A stretch of 43,899 nucleotides of DNA from an uncultured Coriobacteriales bacterium (lineage in GTDB: Bacteria; Actinomycetota; Coriobacteriia; Coriobacteriales; UMGS124). Position 1 is the stretch's first letter. Every line of letters begins with the position of its first letter. Below, piece after piece: positions 32,828-41,087 of the stretch. The position numbers and the translations under genes are program-made. The notes below the pieces were generated by a model. The model saw nothing but the letters and a program-made list of their open reading frames with translations. It was not told the origin of the DNA and did not search any database. The DNA is taken from contig CABQHM010000027.1 in the NCBI GenBank assembly GCA_902464015.1, positions 1 to 43,899 of the forward strand. The letters run 5' to 3'.

Positions 32828-34825
32828 CTAAATATCGAGGTAACGGGCGTCTTTGGCGTGACGCTCGATATAGTCCCTTCGATACTCCACCTGGTTGCCC
32901 ATGAGTTCGCGCACGGCACGCTCTGCCTTGGCGGCGTCCTCGATGGTCACGCGACGCAGAATGCGCGTCTTGGGGTCCATCGTGGTGTCGGCGAGCTGCT
33001 GGGGGTCCATCTCACCCAGACCCTTGTAACGCTGGACGGAGTACTTCTTCTTTTCACCCTTGGCATCGATGGGCACGTACTTCTCGATAGCCTGAGCGAG
33101 CAGCTGGTCTTCGGGATCCTTGCCGGTGGGATAGACGTAGTGAATCTTCTTGCCCACCTTCACGCCAAAGATGGGCGGACAAGCCGAGTACAGGTAGCCG
33201 GCCTCAACGAGCGGGCGCATGTACTTGTAGAAGAACGTCATAAGCAGGATGCGAATGTGAGCACCGTCGACATCAGCATCGCTCATGATGATGATCTTGT
33301 GGTAGCGCGCTTTGGACAGGTCAAAGTCGCCGCCTTCACCGGAGGAGTCGGTGACACCGGTACCGATGGCCGTAATGAGAGACTGAATGGTCTCGCTGGA
33401 GAAAGCGCGGTGGTCGCCAACGCGCTCGACGTTCAGAATCTTGCCGCGCAAGGGAAGAATTGCCTGGATGTCTCGGCGACGGCCGTCCTTGGCCGAGCCG
33501 CCTGCCGAGTCACCCTCGACAATGAAGAGTTCGGTCATGGCAGGCTCGCGCACGGAGCAGTCGGCAAGCTTGCCGGGCAGACTCGCGCTCTCAAGCAGGC
33601 CCTTGCGGCGCGTGGCCTCGCGGGCCTTACGCGCGGCGGTGCGGGCCTTGCTGGCCGAAATCGCCTTGTTGCAGATGGCGCGAGCCTGGTTGGGGTGCTC
33701 CTCGAAGTACTCCTGGAGTCCGGCGGCCACAGCCTGCTGCGTGAGGTTGCGCATGAAGGTGCTGCCGAGCTTTGCCTTGGTCTGACCCTCGAACTGCGGG
33801 TCTGCAAGCTTGACCGAAATGACAGCCGTGAGACCCTCGCGAGTATCGTCGCCCGTGAGGTTCTGGTCCTTATCCTTGAGAATGCCCTGCTTGCGCGCAT
33901 AGTCGTTGATGGTGCGCGTCAAAGCGGTGCGGAAGCCCTCGAGGTGCGTGCCGCCGTCGATGGTATAGATGTTGTTCGCGAAGGTCATGACCTTGGAGCC
34001 GTAACCGGTGTTCCACTGGATGGAGACCTCTACCTCGCCACGCTTGTCGTCGGTCACGTCATCGGCCGACTTGCCCTGCACATAGATGGGCTTGGACAGG
34101 CCGGGGAGAATCTCGTTGCCCTCATTGAGGAATTTCACGAAGTCGTTGATGCCACCCTGGTAGCAGTACTCCTCCACGCGCGGGGTAAGCTCGCGCTCGT
34201 CGGTAAAGACAATCTTGAGGCCGCGGTTGAGGAAGGCAGTCTCCTGCAGGCGAGCCGAGATGGTGTCGTGGTCGTAGACCGTGGTCTCCTGGAAGATCTC
34301 GGGATCGGGCCAGAAGGTGACCTTGGTACCCGTAGTCTTCGTCTTGCCGATGACCTCGATCTGCTTCGTGGTCTTGCCGCGCGAGAACTCCATTGCATAA
34401 ATCTCGCCGTCGCGCTTGACCTCAACCACGAGGCGCTCAGACAAGGCGTTTACGACAGAAACACCGACGCCGTGCAAACCGCCGGAAACCTTGTAGCCGC
34501 CACCGCCGAACTTGCCGCCCGCGTGCAGGATGGTCATGACGACCTCAAGGGTGCTCATCTTGCGCTTGGGGTGCTTGGCCACAGGGATACCGCGACCGTT
34601 GTCGATGACCGTCACCGAGTTGTCGAGGTGCACGGTGACGTCGATGCGGTTGCAGAAGCCTGCCATTGCCTCGTCGACCGAGTTGTCAACAATCTCCCAC
34701 ACCAAGTGGTGCAGGCCCATAGAACCGGTGGAGCCGATGTACATGCCGGGGCGCTTGCGCACCGCCTGCAGACCCTCAAGGATCTGAATGTCTTCGGCAC
34801 CGTAGGAGGGTGTTTTGTCCGCCAC
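32828..34825 (-). CDS. gyrB: DNA gyrase subunit B
   Basis: A 665-residue type II topoisomerase ATPase subunit. The GHKL ATPase has WEIVDNSVDEA, DNGRGIPV and HAGGKFGGGGYKVSGG. The Toprim domain has EGDSAGGSAK and ILPLRGKILNVE, and the DADVDG metal site is intact. I chose the GTG at 34825, preceded by GAGAGG; the frame is open 29 codons further upstream but across the promoter-like region. Fifth gene of the dnaA-dnaN-recF-dciA-gyrB-gyrA order, with a possible separate promoter in the 155-bp gap. Confidence 0.97.
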   Translation of the reverse strand: MADKTPSYGAEDIQILEGLQAVRKRPGMYIGSTGSMGLHHLVWEIVDNSVDEAMAGFCNRIDVTVHLDNSVTVIDNGRGIPVAKHPKRKMSTLEVVMTILHAGGKFGGGGYKVSGGLHGVGVSVVNALSERLVVEVKRDGEIYAMEFSRGKTTKQIEVIGKTKTTGTKVTFWPDPEIFQETTVYDHDTISARLQETAFLNRGLKIVFTDERELTPRVEEYCYQGGINDFVKFLNEGNEILPGLSKPIYVQGKSADDVTDDKRGEVEVSIQWNTGYGSKVMTFANNIYTIDGGTHLEGFRTALTRTINDYARKQGILKDKDQNLTGDDTREGLTAVISVKLADPQFEGQTKAKLGSTFMRNLTQQAVAAGLQEYFEEHPNQARAICNKAISASKARTAARKAREATRRKGLLESASLPGKLADCSVREPAMTELFIVEGDSAGGSAKDGRRRDIQAILPLRGKILNVERVGDHRAFSSETIQSLITAIGTGVTDSSGEGGDFDLSKARYHKIIIMSDADVDGAHIRILLMTFFYKYMRPLVEAGYLYSACPPIFGVKVGKKIHYVYPTGKDPEDQLLAQAIEKYVPIDAKGEKKKYSVQRYKGLGEMDPQQLADTTMDPKTRILRRVTIEDAAKAERAVRELMGNQVEYRRDYIERHAKDARYLDI

Positions 34826-34886
34826 GGATATCCTCTCTTCTTGAGCTTCAAAGGACCGCCTAGGCGATCCACAGCCAATCAGAGCA

Positions 34887-34908
34887 AGTATACCCTGCAC
34901 ATGTGCAG
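34887..34908 (-). promoter_or_regulatory. Probable gyrB promoter with palindromic operator candidate
   Basis: A TATACT -10 (34887-34892) lies 61 bp before the gyrB start. A perfect 14-bp palindrome CTGCACATGTGCAG (34895-34908) sits 2 bp upstream of it, in the -10/-35 spacer. No good -35 was seen. The palindrome is a candidate repressor site. Confidence 0.5.
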
Positions 34909-34980
34909 ACATAATTATCGTTAGTGTAAATGCCTAGAAACCATATCTGTAAGCCCTTTAAATGGGCCATATCGGTCTTT

Positions 34981-35475
34981 TTAGGCTTTGTTTGACTTTT
35001 TCCACCTTATGCTAGCCATCATGGCCTGACGCGCCTTCTCTTTAAGCCCCTCGTCAGTGATGCATGCAACTTGGGCCTCAACGCGGGCAATCTCGGCAGC
35101 TGTGAGCTCAGGCAGATACGCCGGGTCATAGGCACGCTCGACCACCTCGTCGTGGGCGGGAGCAACGTGCACGCGTGTGGACACCTTAAAGCGCAGGCAA
35201 ATGGCAACAAGATCGGGCTGTTCCTGAGTACAGCGCATGTTCCATTCCGCAAGAATCGCCTGTGCATTGAGCTGGAACTCCTGGGCCCACAAGGCAGAAT
35301 CAGTGTAAAGCACCAGTTCAAGACCTTGTTTTTTCTGCACGGGATAGCAGCCCACAACATGGGCGCACACGCGCTTGTCACGCAGGGAGCGCACGACCCC
35401 CATGGCGCGGCCCACCTGTGACGATGTGCGCGAGTGGCGTGTTGCACGTGAAACAACGTCGTCAAACAGACTCAT
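34981..35475 (-). CDS. dciA: DciA-like (DUF721) replicative helicase operator
   Basis: A 164-residue DUF721 protein. The core LVLYTDSALWAQEFQLNAQAIL matches the DciA domain, which assists DnaB helicase loading in bacteria lacking DnaC or DnaI. A basic C terminus (SIRWKKSNKA) is typical. Location between recF and gyrB is the classic actinobacterial arrangement. Its ATG overlaps the recF stop (ATGA). A parS-like sequence lies near its 5' end. Confidence 0.85.
   Translation of the reverse strand: MSLFDDVVSRATRHSRTSSQVGRAMGVVRSLRDKRVCAHVVGCYPVQKKQGLELVLYTDSALWAQEFQLNAQAILAEWNMRCTQEQPDLVAICLRFKVSTRVHVAPAHDEVVERAYDPAYLPELTAAEIARVEAQVACITDEGLKEKARQAMMASIRWKKSNKA
35440..35455. promoter_or_regulatory. 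parS-like site inside dciA (one mismatch)
   Basis: TGTTGCACGTGAAACA differs from the universal parS TGTTTCACGTGAAACA at one base (fifth position). About 7.7 kb from the perfect site at 43124. It is in a coding region, so chance conservation of codons cannot be excluded, but origin-proximal clusters of parS are common. Confidence 0.6.
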
Positions 35476-36575
35476 GGAAGCCTCACCACCTTGGCACGGT
35501 CCAGCTCACAGGCAGAGAAATAATCGAGGTTTGTGGTGGTCACAACCGTCTGAACCCCGGCTGCAACCAGGCCGAACAGGCGACTGCGACGCGAAGCGTC
35601 AAGCTCGCTCATGACATCGTCGAGCAGAAAGAGGGGGTATTGACCCGACACCTCGGCAACAAACTCAACCTGGGCGAGCTTGATGGCAAGGACAAGCGAG
35701 CGTTGCTGGCCCTGTGAGGCGAAAGCACGGGCGGAAGCGCCAGAGATGCGCAGGTCAACATCATCAAGATGGGGCCCCACAAGCGTTGCGCAGCGACGTT
35801 CCTGCTCTGCCATGTTGGACATGAGGAGACCGAAGAGGGCATCTTCCACTTCCTGGCGCGGCGTCGAGGCGTCGAAAGCGCTTGCCCAGGCGCTGTCGTA
35901 GGTCATCTGCGCGCCCTCCCCTGCCGCAAGCTCACCATAGACACGTTCCACATGGGGAGCGAGGCGGGCAAGCAGTGCCTGGCGGTAGCAAAAGAGCACC
36001 GCTCCTGCGCGAGCCGCGGACGCACTCCATGCCTCGATGAGGGTTTGGTCGGGGTCGGTACCCGCACGGGCCGCCTCTTTAAACAGTGTGTTTCGCTGAT
36101 ACACGGCCCTACGGTAGTCGTGAGCTACCTGGGCATAGGACTCCTTGAGCTGAGAGCCAAAACCATCGAGCAGGTCCCGACGCCCGGCCGCCGGCCCCTT
36201 TACGAGCGCAAGCTCATCGGGGAAGAAAAGCACGCTCGTCAGGTCGCACACCTGCCCCTGTACCGAGCGGCGCTTCCCGTTTACCTTATATAACTTTCTG
36301 GTGGGGTGAATGTCGCACGTCACGTCTATCTGGCGCTTCTCCCCCTCCACATGCATGCTGAGCCCGCCGAGGTCGCAGCCTTGACGCAGCAGCTCGGAAG
36401 GTGAGGCGTGTTTGAACGACGCACCGCAGGTGAGCACCTGCATACCCTCGATGCAGTTGGTCTTTCCCACCGCATTGGGTCCCACAAGCACGGTGAGCCC
36501 GCGCGCCGGTTCCAGCACGCGGGTCTCCATGTTTCTGAAATTACGGTACCCAACCTGGGTGACGACAAGCGACAT
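35472..36575 (-). CDS. recF: DNA replication and repair protein RecF
   Basis: A 367-residue SMC-like ABC-ATPase that helps load RecA at gaps. Walker A GPNAVGKT (32-39), a FASQGQQRSLVLAIKLA signature region and the Walker B FLLDDVMSELD are intact. The length is normal. ATG 36575 has no obvious Shine-Dalgarno, suggesting coupling to dnaN 27 bp upstream. It overlaps dciA by 4 bp. Confidence 0.95.
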   Translation of the reverse strand: MSLVVTQVGYRNFRNMETRVLEPARGLTVLVGPNAVGKTNCIEGMQVLTCGASFKHASPSELLRQGCDLGGLSMHVEGEKRQIDVTCDIHPTRKLYKVNGKRRSVQGQVCDLTSVLFFPDELALVKGPAAGRRDLLDGFGSQLKESYAQVAHDYRRAVYQRNTLFKEAARAGTDPDQTLIEAWSASAARAGAVLFCYRQALLARLAPHVERVYGELAAGEGAQMTYDSAWASAFDASTPRQEVEDALFGLLMSNMAEQERRCATLVGPHLDDVDLRISGASARAFASQGQQRSLVLAIKLAQVEFVAEVSGQYPLFLLDDVMSELDASRRSRLFGLVAAGVQTVVTTTNLDYFSACELDRAKVVRLP

Positions 36576-36602
36576 GTAGCGCCCAACCAGCCGATATGGG
36601 AC

Positions 36603-37709
36603 CTAGTAACCCATGCGCACGGGCATGACGAGGTAGAGGAAGTCCACCTTGTTGCCCAGCATCTTGAAGATGCCCGGCTTGGAGGGGTTTTCCATCTGGA
36701 AGGCCATCATGTCGTCGTCGCCAGCCTTCTGCACACAGTCGTAGATGAAGCGGGAGTTGAACGCGATGGTCTGGCTCTCGCCCTCCACCTCCACGGGAAT
36801 CTCCTCGCGGGCGCTGCCCTGGTCGGGCAGGTTGGACGTGATGACGAGCAGGCTCTCGGCCGCGTCAATCTGGAAGCGAATCTCGGAGTTGGAGACGGTC
36901 ATGGCCTTGATGCGCTGCATGGCCTCGAACAGGTCGTTGACCTTCACCTTCACGCCCGTCACGTACGAGGCGGGAATGAGCTTGCGGTACTTGGGGTAGC
37001 TGCCCTCGATGCGGCGCGTGACGTACACGACGTCACCGAAGAGGAAGACGATCTGGGTCTGGTTCGTGCCGATGGTCATCGTGCGCGACTCGCTTGCCAT
37101 AGAAAGCACGCTGCGCAGCGTCTTTGCCGGGGCGATGACCTCGAAGTCCTCCACACCGCTCGTGATCTTGGTCTCAGCCACGGCAAGACGCACCGAGTCA
37201 GTCGTGACGAAACGCACGATTTCGGGCGTGATGTTGACAAGCACACCATTGAGCACCGTGCGGCTCTTGTCGGTGGAAGCAGCCACGGCGACACGGTTTA
37301 CCATGTCGTTGAGGCTTGCCGTGGGGACTTCCACCATCGAGTCGATCTGATAGCTGGGGAACTGCGGGAAGTCCTGTGCTGCAAGCGTGTTGATGGAGTA
37401 GGAAGAGCTACCGCACCGCACGTTGAGCACAGTCCCTGCAAGCTCAAAGGAGATGGCCATATCAGGCAGGTGGCCAACGACTTCGGCAAGAAGCTTGCAC
37501 GGAACAACGAGAGCGCCCGGTTCCTCAACATTGGCAATGACAGTCTGCTTGATGGAGACCTCCATGTTTGAAGTCTCAAGAACGAGGGACTGTCCTTCAG
37601 CTGTGATGAGAACACCGGAGAGAATGGGAAGGGTGGAGTTCATGTCCATACCCTTGATGGAACGGTCGAGAGCTCCCTTGAGAGTATCCCTGTCGATAAC
37701 GAACTTCAT
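36603..37709 (-). CDS. dnaN: DNA polymerase III beta sliding clamp
   Basis: A 368-residue clamp with three repeated domains. The start MKFVIDRDTLKGALD and the C-terminal FLYLVMPVRM hydrophobic pocket tail are typical. It tethers the replicase to DNA. ATG 37709 has GAAGGGA upstream. The 204-bp gap before it separates it from dnaA. Confidence 0.97.
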   Translation of the reverse strand: MKFVIDRDTLKGALDRSIKGMDMNSTLPILSGVLITAEGQSLVLETSNMEVSIKQTVIANVEEPGALVVPCKLLAEVVGHLPDMAISFELAGTVLNVRCGSSSYSINTLAAQDFPQFPSYQIDSMVEVPTASLNDMVNRVAVAASTDKSRTVLNGVLVNITPEIVRFVTTDSVRLAVAETKITSGVEDFEVIAPAKTLRSVLSMASESRTMTIGTNQTQIVFLFGDVVYVTRRIEGSYPKYRKLIPASYVTGVKVKVNDLFEAMQRIKAMTVSNSEIRFQIDAAESLLVITSNLPDQGSAREEIPVEVEGESQTIAFNSRFIYDCVQKAGDDDMMAFQMENPSKPGIFKMLGNKVDFLYLVMPVRMGY

Positions 37710-37913
37710 CTTGTCTTTCCCTTCTTTTCTTATATTAAAGAGTAGTTGTAGTAGTAGGTCGGTTTCAAATGTTGATTAGTGTGCTCAATGCCTGGTAGAT
37801 GCCGGAAAACTTTTGCTTTCGACATGCTTATTTCTTCAACCTGTTTCAACGCTCCGCCAAGGTCTCATGCATTGTAGACGAGTGTTGCACACGCTTTGAA
37901 CGTCCTTTCAACC
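37710..37913. other. dnaA-dnaN intergenic region with degenerate TTTCAAC boxes
   Basis: This AT-rich gap holds degenerate forms of the box seen at oriC: TTCTTCAACC near 37833-37842, GTTTCAACG (37843-37851) and CTTTCAACC (37905-37913). A TAATATAAG stretch just before dnaN may carry a -10 element. No canonical TTATCCACA box was found. In many bacteria this gap is the unwinding half of oriC. Confidence 0.45.
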
Positions 37914-39716
37914 TCATTTCGACTCGTTGCACAACCGGTTCTTGAAGTCCTCGAGCTGACGGGCATAGGTGTGGTCGACATTGCGCTTCTCGTTGATGAC
38001 TTTGATGCCGTGCGTGATTGTGGAGTGGTTGAGCCCCACGACGTCGCCGATAGACTGGTAGGTTTCGTCGGTGAGCTGGCTGGCAAGCCACATATAGACT
38101 TGACGAGCCTCTTTGATGGCGGCGGTCCTGCTTCGGCTTGTTACCTGTTCATAGGTGACGCCGTATTCCCTTGTGACCGCCTCTATGATCTTGTCGAGGC
38201 TGATGATGGTCGTGACGTTGTACTGCGAGTCGATGTACTCCCTGATGCCGTCCGGCGTGATGACGTTGGGGTCGTGCTCGGCGTTGAACATGATGCCGTT
38301 GATGAGACCCGTCATCAAACGGGGGCTGTCGGGACCGTACTCGGCCATAACCTTGAACGCCTCATCCGAGATGCGCACGCTTGTCATGCCGTTGCGCGCT
38401 CGGTAGCGCTCATAGAAGCTTTTAAGGATGGAAAGTTTCATTTCCCAGGTAGGAGCCTTAATGTCTTGCACCATGCCCTGCGCGAAACGCGTTTTGAGGC
38501 GTGGGTCGAGGTCGAGGTAGTCAGGCGCGCGGTCGGCTGCAAGTACGATTTGCTTGTTGCCGGAGAGCATGAAGCTGTTGAAGATGTTGAAAAGCGCGCC
38601 CACCGTTTCCTGCTGCTGGTTGCGGAACTCCTGCACGTCGTCTACCAGCAGAACGTCGATGTCTTCCATGTCTTTGAGCACGGCGTGTCCGCGCAGCTTT
38701 TGGACGTGCACCTCGTCGACATAGCGCGTGATGAACATGTCGGCGCTGGTGTATTCCACGCGTGTACGGGGCTGGTTGGCCATAATGTAGGACTGGATCG
38801 CGAGCAAGAGGTGCGTCTTGCCGTTTCCCGAAGGACCCCAGATGAAAACAGGGTTGAAAAGACTGCCGTCGGGTTGCTCGGCCACGCTGCGTGCCACGCG
38901 ATACGCCATGATGTTGGAATCGCCGACAACATAGGTGTCAAAGGTAAAGTCGGTGCTTGTCTGGGCTTTTACCTCGTCTTTTTGCTTAGGTCCATCCTCA
39001 AGTACCGGAATCGGTTGAGAGGGGTTGGAGTAGCTTTCAACATTCGTTGAAACGAGTGGTTGAAAACTTTTCACCGCGGGGGCGGCACTTTGCGAGGGTT
39101 CAGAGTTCTTGACCGCAGAGGGGAAGGGAACCTCTCCCGACAGGATGCGGGAGTGGATGCGGGGGCGTCCCGCGCCGGCAGCCTTGCCTGCAAGGGCCGC
39201 GGCGCTCAAGTGGGCTGTGGCCGATGAGGGGGCTGCGTTGGGTTCAGGGCAGACAACGGGCGAGGGGGACTCCACGGGGAGGGACTGCGCCGCATCGTCG
39301 TGGCCGGCGAAGTCGGCCACAGACGCGCTCGCGTTGTCGCATGCGTGTGCCTGCGCCGCCTGTTCGGTGACGGATGGTGCCTGTACCTGCGCTTCTGGGA
39401 TGGGGGCGGCTGGAGCTGCTGGTGTGGCAGCAGGGCCTGTCGGGGCGATGTCGGCGCCGTCCACCTCGACTTCGAGCGTGACAGGCTCCATGGTTATCTC
39501 GCCCATGAGGGCCTCGACTGCCTCGCGGTACTTGCTCATGAGGTTGCGTGCGGCCCATTTCTGCTTGGTTGTCAGACGCATGACCGCGCCGTCGAACGAC
39601 GAGGGGCTTGCCCGTTCGAGCCAAGCGAGGAGGTCGTCCTGCCCTTTGGCGCGCACTTCGTCGAGCATGTCGGCCCAGAGGAACTGGGCGTCTTGTTCGA
39701 ACATCTCCTGGTCCAT
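37914..39716 (-). CDS. dnaA: Chromosomal replication initiator DnaA (divergent)
   Basis: A 600-residue AAA+ initiator. Domain I is weakly similar (about 1-85). Domain II is a very long Pro/Ala-rich linker (about 86-250). The ATPase has Walker A GPSGNGKT (294-301), Walker B LLVDD, and an arginine finger at R410 (LKTRF). Domain IV holds a DNA-binding region in which the near-universal GGRDHTTV is GLNHSTI (561-567) and SLPEIG is TYQSIG (552-557). Of five E. coli base-contact residues (P423, D433, H434, T435, T436), three are changed to Q, N and S. It starts 3 bp after the ATPase/winged-helix gene with AGGGAGG overlapping that gene. Box-like sites lie inside the reading frame. Confidence 0.93.
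   Translation of the reverse strand: MDQEMFEQDAQFLWADMLDEVRAKGQDDLLAWLERASPSSFDGAVMRLTTKQKWAARNLMSKYREAVEALMGEITMEPVTLEVEVDGADIAPTGPAATPAAPAAPIPEAQVQAPSVTEQAAQAHACDNASASVADFAGHDDAAQSLPVESPSPVVCPEPNAAPSSATAHLSAAALAGKAAGAGRPRIHSRILSGEVPFPSAVKNSEPSQSAAPAVKSFQPLVSTNVESYSNPSQPIPVLEDGPKQKDEVKAQTSTDFTFDTYVVGDSNIMAYRVARSVAEQPDGSLFNPVFIWGPSGNGKTHLLLAIQSYIMANQPRTRVEYTSADMFITRYVDEVHVQKLRGHAVLKDMEDIDVLLVDDVQEFRNQQQETVGALFNIFNSFMLSGNKQIVLAADRAPDYLDLDPRLKTRFAQGMVQDIKAPTWEMKLSILKSFYERYRARNGMTSVRISDEAFKVMAEYGPDSPRLMTGLINGIMFNAEHDPNVITPDGIREYIDSQYNVTTIISLDKIIEAVTREYGVTYEQVTSRSRTAAIKEARQVYMWLASQLTDETYQSIGDVVGLNHSTITHGIKVINEKRNVDHTYARQLEDFKNRLCNESK
39034..39076. promoter_or_regulatory. Cluster of DnaA-box-like sites inside dnaA
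   Basis: Four sites in 43 bp: CTTTCAACA (39034-39042), GTTTCAACG (39045-39053, reverse), TTTTCAACC (39058-39066, reverse) and TTTTCACCG (39068-39076). They encode part of the flexible linker of DnaA, where codon constraint is low. Further copies in dnaA are an exact TTTTCAACA at 38585-38593 and TTTTCAACC at 38852-38860, both reversed. Confidence 0.55.
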
Positions 39717-39719
39717 GCG

Positions 39720-41087
39720 TTACCTCCCTTGCGCGATCTCGCCGAGAAGGCGGTGTCCCGCCTCGGTCAGTACGTATTTCTGGCCGTTCTTCACAATGAA
39801 GCCGGCCTCGGCAATCTTCTGCAAACGCCTTCCTGCTGTGGCGTTTGACATGCCTGTGGCTTGCGCCACCTCGGTGCCGCCCACCTTCTCAAAGTTGAAG
39901 AAGAGCGAGATAATCTGCACTTCTTCCTGGTCGAAGGGGGTGTTTGCATATGTGGTGCCTTGGGGCGGGGGTACGTTGGCGCTTTGTGGGTTGCTTGCTG
40001 GCGCGAATGCTGCCTGGGGGGCTGGGCTCGCTTCACCGTACGGCATGCCCTGCATGGGTGCGGCGTTTGCGGGCCATTGGGTCCCGGCTGCGTACGGGTT
40101 CCATCCGCCTGGAGGCGTCTGGGGCATACCGGCTTGGCCGTAGGGCATTGTCCCCGGTTGATTCCACGCGCCTTGTTGCTGCGCGCCGGGAATGGGTGCC
40201 TGCGGGTAGGCACCTTGCGGCTGCTGCTGCCAAGCTTGACCGGGGGTACCCTGTGCATATCCGGGGTTGCCGCCCAGCATGCCGGGATGCATTGACGACT
40301 GACCGTACATGGTCTGGCCTGCAGGTGCATACCCTTGAGGGCCAGGATAGGCTCCCTGTTGAAAACCTTGCGCACCGCTCTGGGGCATTCCGTACATATT
40401 GAGCGGCTGTCCTTGTCCCATGCCCTGAGGATACCCTCCCTGTCCAGCCATGGGATAGCCGACTTGAGCCTGCATGCCGGCAGGGTAGGGGGCTGCTGCA
40501 TTTTGGGAAGCCCCCGTTGCGGTGTCGGGGTTGGGCGCGCTGCCGGGCGTGGGCTCGTCCTTGTGGGCCAGCGACACGGTGATGACGGCGCCTTGCCCCA
40601 GGTTGTCCTCGATGGAAATACTGCCGTGCTGGAGCTTGACCGTGGCTTCCACCATGGGAAGCCCCGAGCCGGTGCCTCGTATGTAGCGCTTCATCGCCTT
40701 GGTGGCGCTGGAGAACGTAGGGCGAAGGGCCGCTTGCTTGTTGGGGATACCCGGTCCCTGGTCGGAGAACGAGATGGTCTGACCCCTGTCCATGATAGAT
40801 ATCGTCGGTTCGATGAACTGGGCGTGGATGTAGTTTTCAACCAGCTCACGAATGATGTGCCAGGGCCAGTCGCCTCCTTGCTGGGTGGCGAGCTCCCACA
40901 CGTTCTTTGTGATCTCGTCGAGGTAGGTGCGCACGTCGCTGGGCGGTACCGTCACCACGCGCGGTGGCACTGTCATGGAGTCATATACGGCTATGCGGGC
41001 AGGCTGCTTGGGCGCGATGATCTCATCGTCGTCGCTTTCCTGTGCGTTGCCTGAGTTTTCCACGAATGGGTAGAACGTGTCCGACAA
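39720..41087 (-). CDS. GHKL ATPase / low-complexity / winged-helix protein upstream of dnaA
   Basis: A 455-residue three-part protein. Residues ~55-175 are a GHKL ATPase of the histidine-kinase/anti-sigma kind: N box RELVEN (N85), G1 FSDQGPG (D109, G111, G113) and G2 GTGSGLPMVEATV (138-150). There is no dimerisation/phospho-acceptor region, transmembrane segment or receiver. Residues ~180-384 are Gly/Pro/Gln/Ala/Met/Tyr-rich low complexity. Residues ~385-455 form a MarR/IclR-like winged helix (GTEVAQATGMSNATAGRRLQKI) with a wing (KYVLTEAG). It starts with TTG 41087 after GGGAGGAAATC, is the first gene of the dnaA operon, and faces oriC. I know of no named function; a nucleotide-regulated DNA-binding role is inferred. 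Confidence 0.85.
   Translation of the reverse strand: MSDTFYPFVENSGNAQESDDDEIIAPKQPARIAVYDSMTVPPRVVTVPPSDVRTYLDEITKNVWELATQQGGDWPWHIIRELVENYIHAQFIEPTISIMDRGQTISFSDQGPGIPNKQAALRPTFSSATKAMKRYIRGTGSGLPMVEATVKLQHGSISIEDNLGQGAVITVSLAHKDEPTPGSAPNPDTATGASQNAAAPYPAGMQAQVGYPMAGQGGYPQGMGQGQPLNMYGMPQSGAQGFQQGAYPGPQGYAPAGQTMYGQSSMHPGMLGGNPGYAQGTPGQAWQQQPQGAYPQAPIPGAQQQGAWNQPGTMPYGQAGMPQTPPGGWNPYAAGTQWPANAAPMQGMPYGEASPAPQAAFAPASNPQSANVPPPQGTTYANTPFDQEEVQIISLFFNFEKVGGTEVAQATGMSNATAGRRLQKIAEAGFIVKNGQKYVLTEAGHRLLGEIAQGR

Noticed and set aside
32786..34924. A 712-codon open frame on the plus strand
   Set aside because: Antisense shadow of gyrB.
39950..40560. Low-complexity region of the dnaA-upstream gene considered as a frameshift artefact
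   Set aside because: The same frame continues into a convincing winged-helix domain and ends 3 bp before dnaA, so the reading frame is real.
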